Positions 7,301 through 7,984 of a stretch of DNA of 7,984 nucleotides are shown here, in pieces (position 1 is the first letter of the stretch; the number at the start of each line of letters is the position of its first letter). Position numbers and translations under genes: made by a program. Origin of the DNA: Thiomargarita sp. GTDB lineage: Bacteria > Pseudomonadota > Gammaproteobacteria > Beggiatoales > Beggiatoaceae. The notes under the pieces were generated by a model. It did not search any database. It worked only from the letters and a program-made list of their open reading frames with translations, and was not told the DNA's origin. The DNA lies in assembly GCA_023144675.1 (NCBI GenBank), contig JAGLFE010000163.1:1-7984 (forward strand), read 5' to 3'.

Positions 7301-7984
7301 TCCATTAAAAGATTGGGATATTTCTATTAAAAGAGGGATTTTAACTGGTTACAATAAAGCTTTTATAATTGATAAAACCACCAAAGAGCAGTTAATTTCG
7401 GAAGACCCAAAAAGTGAAGAGGTATTGAAACCTATTTTAAGAGGTAGAGACATTCAGAAATATTATCCTGATTTTCAGAATTTATGGTTAATTTATATTC
7501 CTTGGCATTTTCCTTTGCATACTGATAACACAATACAAGGTGTATCGAAAAAAGCTGAAAAAGAATTGGAAAAACAATATCCTGCTATTTACAAGCATTT
7601 ACTGAAACATAAAGACAAATTGTCAAAAAGAAATAAAGCGGAAACTAATATAAGGTATGAATGGTATGCTTTGCAACGTTTTGGTTCTAATTATTGGCAG
7701 AATTTTGAAAAACCTAAGATTATTTATAGAGATATTGCACAAATTTTAACTTTTACTCTTGATCATGATTGCTTTTATACAAATAACACGAATTATTTTA
7801 TTATTGGTGATTTTGATTTAAAGTATTTATTGGCATCTTTAAATTCTAAGTTGTTTGATTTTTACTACAGATTAATCTCTACTCAATTAGGAAATAATGC
7901 TGTGCGTCTTTTTAGTCAATTCGTAGAACAAATTCCAGTAAAACAAATATCAAAAAAACAAGAGCAACCGTTTGTAAAAAAAGT
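4386..7984 (+). CDS. type IIG restriction enzyme/N6-adenine DNA methyltransferase, Eco57I-like (3' end outside window)
   Basis: A single polypeptide that both cuts and methylates DNA; 1199 residues are visible and the frame is open at the window end. Domains in order: helical N-terminus (1-60), the part duplicated at 1500; PD-(D/E)XK nuclease with Asp70 in GRADLVI and E88-L-K90 in VIIELKR; a long helical linker; methyltransferase entry motif GSFFTP (466-471); motif I DPAVGSGHFL (526-535) for S-adenosylmethionine; GVDINTNSV (612-620); GNSLI (656-660); a Lys/Glu-rich coiled-coil-like stretch (746-779); FEWRFEFPEVL (785-795); catalytic NPPY (810-813), placing it with gamma-type adenine-N6 enzymes; then a target-recognition region with the TaqI-like PILRGRDI (1016-1023). 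All catalytic residues are present, so it is probably active. The start lies 3 bases after gene B without a ribosome-binding site, suggesting coupled translation. From about residue 915 composition and arginine codons shift, hinting at an exchanged specificity domain. Its recognition sequence cannot be read from this. Confidence 0.93.
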   Translation, partial: MQPKQILNSAFLKLKSNRCDIDKFKLQLTKLVGNINSQESEEFHKNLLIDFLQKTYYQPKHFINTKGRADLVIHNGKQANSTVGVIIELKRPTNKAEMLQQNDINKKALQELVLYYLRERITANNLEIKHLIVTNIYEWFIFDATCFERELLPILRKPFLDFEAGRLSGITTDFFYRDIARVAIAKVFNNLEFTYFDIRDYQSDELSNELIYLFKLLSPEHLLKLPFINDSNSLNKNFYAELLHIIGLREIKKSGKKLLELAGQSGSLLDNIITELRHSEKLERFSELEKFGTTEAERLFNIGLELVITWINRILFLKLLEAQLISYHDKTYAFLDSKHIKNFHDLNDLFFQVLARTKEERIEVKFNKVPYLNSSLFEATEIEHNFLFISQLASKSLALFSHTVLKDVQGEKRIGELDSLEYLFAFLEAYDFASEGSAKIQEENKSLINASVLGLIFEKINGYRDGSFFTPGFITMYMCRETIRRAVVQKFNQRKGWNCQNLDDLYNKVDDQKEANAIINELKICDPAVGSGHFLVSALNELLVIKHELRILQDCEGKRLKEYTLKVVNDELIVKDEDGELFAYHPKSPESQRVQAALFHEKQNLIENCLFGVDINTNSVKICRLRLWIELLKHAYYKADGELETLPNIDINIKCGNSLISRFDLEGDLSPILRRNKWSIEAYKNAVATYRNAVDKTQKREMERLITDIKTVFRTEISRTDSKLLRLNSLREDLGVLLDQVTLFVESAKEKKAKEKRQKQLEKEIAKLEVEVEDIRTNRIYQNAFEWRFEFPEVLNEKGDFVGFDVVIGNPPYIRQEAFSALKPFLKQRFNIYHSIADLLTYFVELSYYLLKQNGHFQFIVSNKFTRANYGKAMRRFLLDKTAMTHFIDFSGLSVFDEATVDAAIVGFKKDKSAENSLIYADVEKSFDLNNFASYLSKIKQNFVQSNLTENSWAFESSEVLKIKQKIEAQGIPLKDWDISIKRGILTGYNKAFIIDKTTKEQLISEDPKSEEVLKPILRGRDIQKYYPDFQNLWLIYIPWHFPLHTDNTIQGVSKKAEKELEKQYPAIYKHLLKHKDKLSKRNKAETNIRYEWYALQRFGSNYWQNFEKPKIIYRDIAQILTFTLDHDCFYTNNTNYFIIGDFDLKYLLASLNSKLFDFYYRLISTQLGNNAVRLFSQFVEQIPVKQISKKQEQPFVKK
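4397..4555 (+). repeat. right direct repeat, inside the intact RM gene
   Basis: This is the partner of the repeat at 1514-1672 and codes for residues 4-57 of the intact type IIG enzyme. Recombination between the two copies would remove about 2.9 kb, including both cassette genes, and would fuse the upstream promoter and ribosome-binding site to a full-length RM gene in frame. There is no frameshift or stop between the two alignments. Confidence 0.9.

Noticed and set aside
1..7984. CRISPR arrays, tRNA or rRNA genes, integrases
   Set aside because: No regularly spaced short repeats, no tRNA-like cloverleaf sequence and no recombinase motifs were seen on reading; the only long repeat is the duplicated RM 5' end.

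Overview
The window is AT-rich and looks like a chromosomal segment of a proteobacterium, most likely a gammaproteobacterium. The clue is the left-hand gene, the C-terminal half of ClpA, the AAA+ unfoldase that works with ClpP and the adaptor ClpS and is typical of Proteobacteria. The sequence does not allow a genus call. Every gene I can support lies on the + strand.

Layout. Positions 1-1059 hold the end of clpA, a housekeeping gene. A 440-base gap (1060-1499) follows, with AT-rich inverted repeats, an islet of visibly higher GC with hairpins, and near its right end a TATAAT box and an AGAGG ribosome-binding site. These lead into a 57-codon reading frame (1500-1673), a truncated copy of the first ~57 codons of the large restriction-modification gene that starts 2.9 kb downstream. 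Between the truncated copy and the intact gene sits a tight two-gene cassette. Gene A (1694-3241) is a 515-residue AAA/ABC-type ATPase with a DUF3696-like C-terminal end. Gene B (3243-4382) is a 379-residue unrecognised protein with TOPRIM-like acidic motifs and a small cysteine cluster. Three bases after gene B starts a single-chain type IIG restriction-methyltransferase (4386 to beyond the window end), with an N-terminal PD-(D/E)XK nuclease, a gamma-class N6-adenine methyltransferase core (DPAVGSG, NPPY) and a TaqI-like target-recognition region.

Interpretation. The 5' end of the type IIG gene is present twice as a direct repeat (about 160 bp, 18 mismatches by hand alignment, no gaps), and the copies flank the ATPase/TOPRIM-like pair. 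The pair is therefore a candidate anti-phage module nested at the 5' end of a restriction gene. The promoter and ribosome-binding site that probably belonged to the restriction gene now sit in front of the stub and the cassette. The intact copy has no visible ribosome-binding site and is probably read through from the cassette. Either a cassette was inserted with duplication of the gene start, or an incoming ATPase-effector-RM block recombined with a resident allele. The mostly synonymous differences in the first 125 bases of the repeat favour the second view. The last part of the type IIG gene (from about 7130) also changes in composition and arginine codon use, as expected for an exchanged specificity domain.

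The ATPase, methyltransferase and ClpA assignments rest on clear motifs. The TOPRIM-like reading of gene B, the defence role and the recombination history are inferences.
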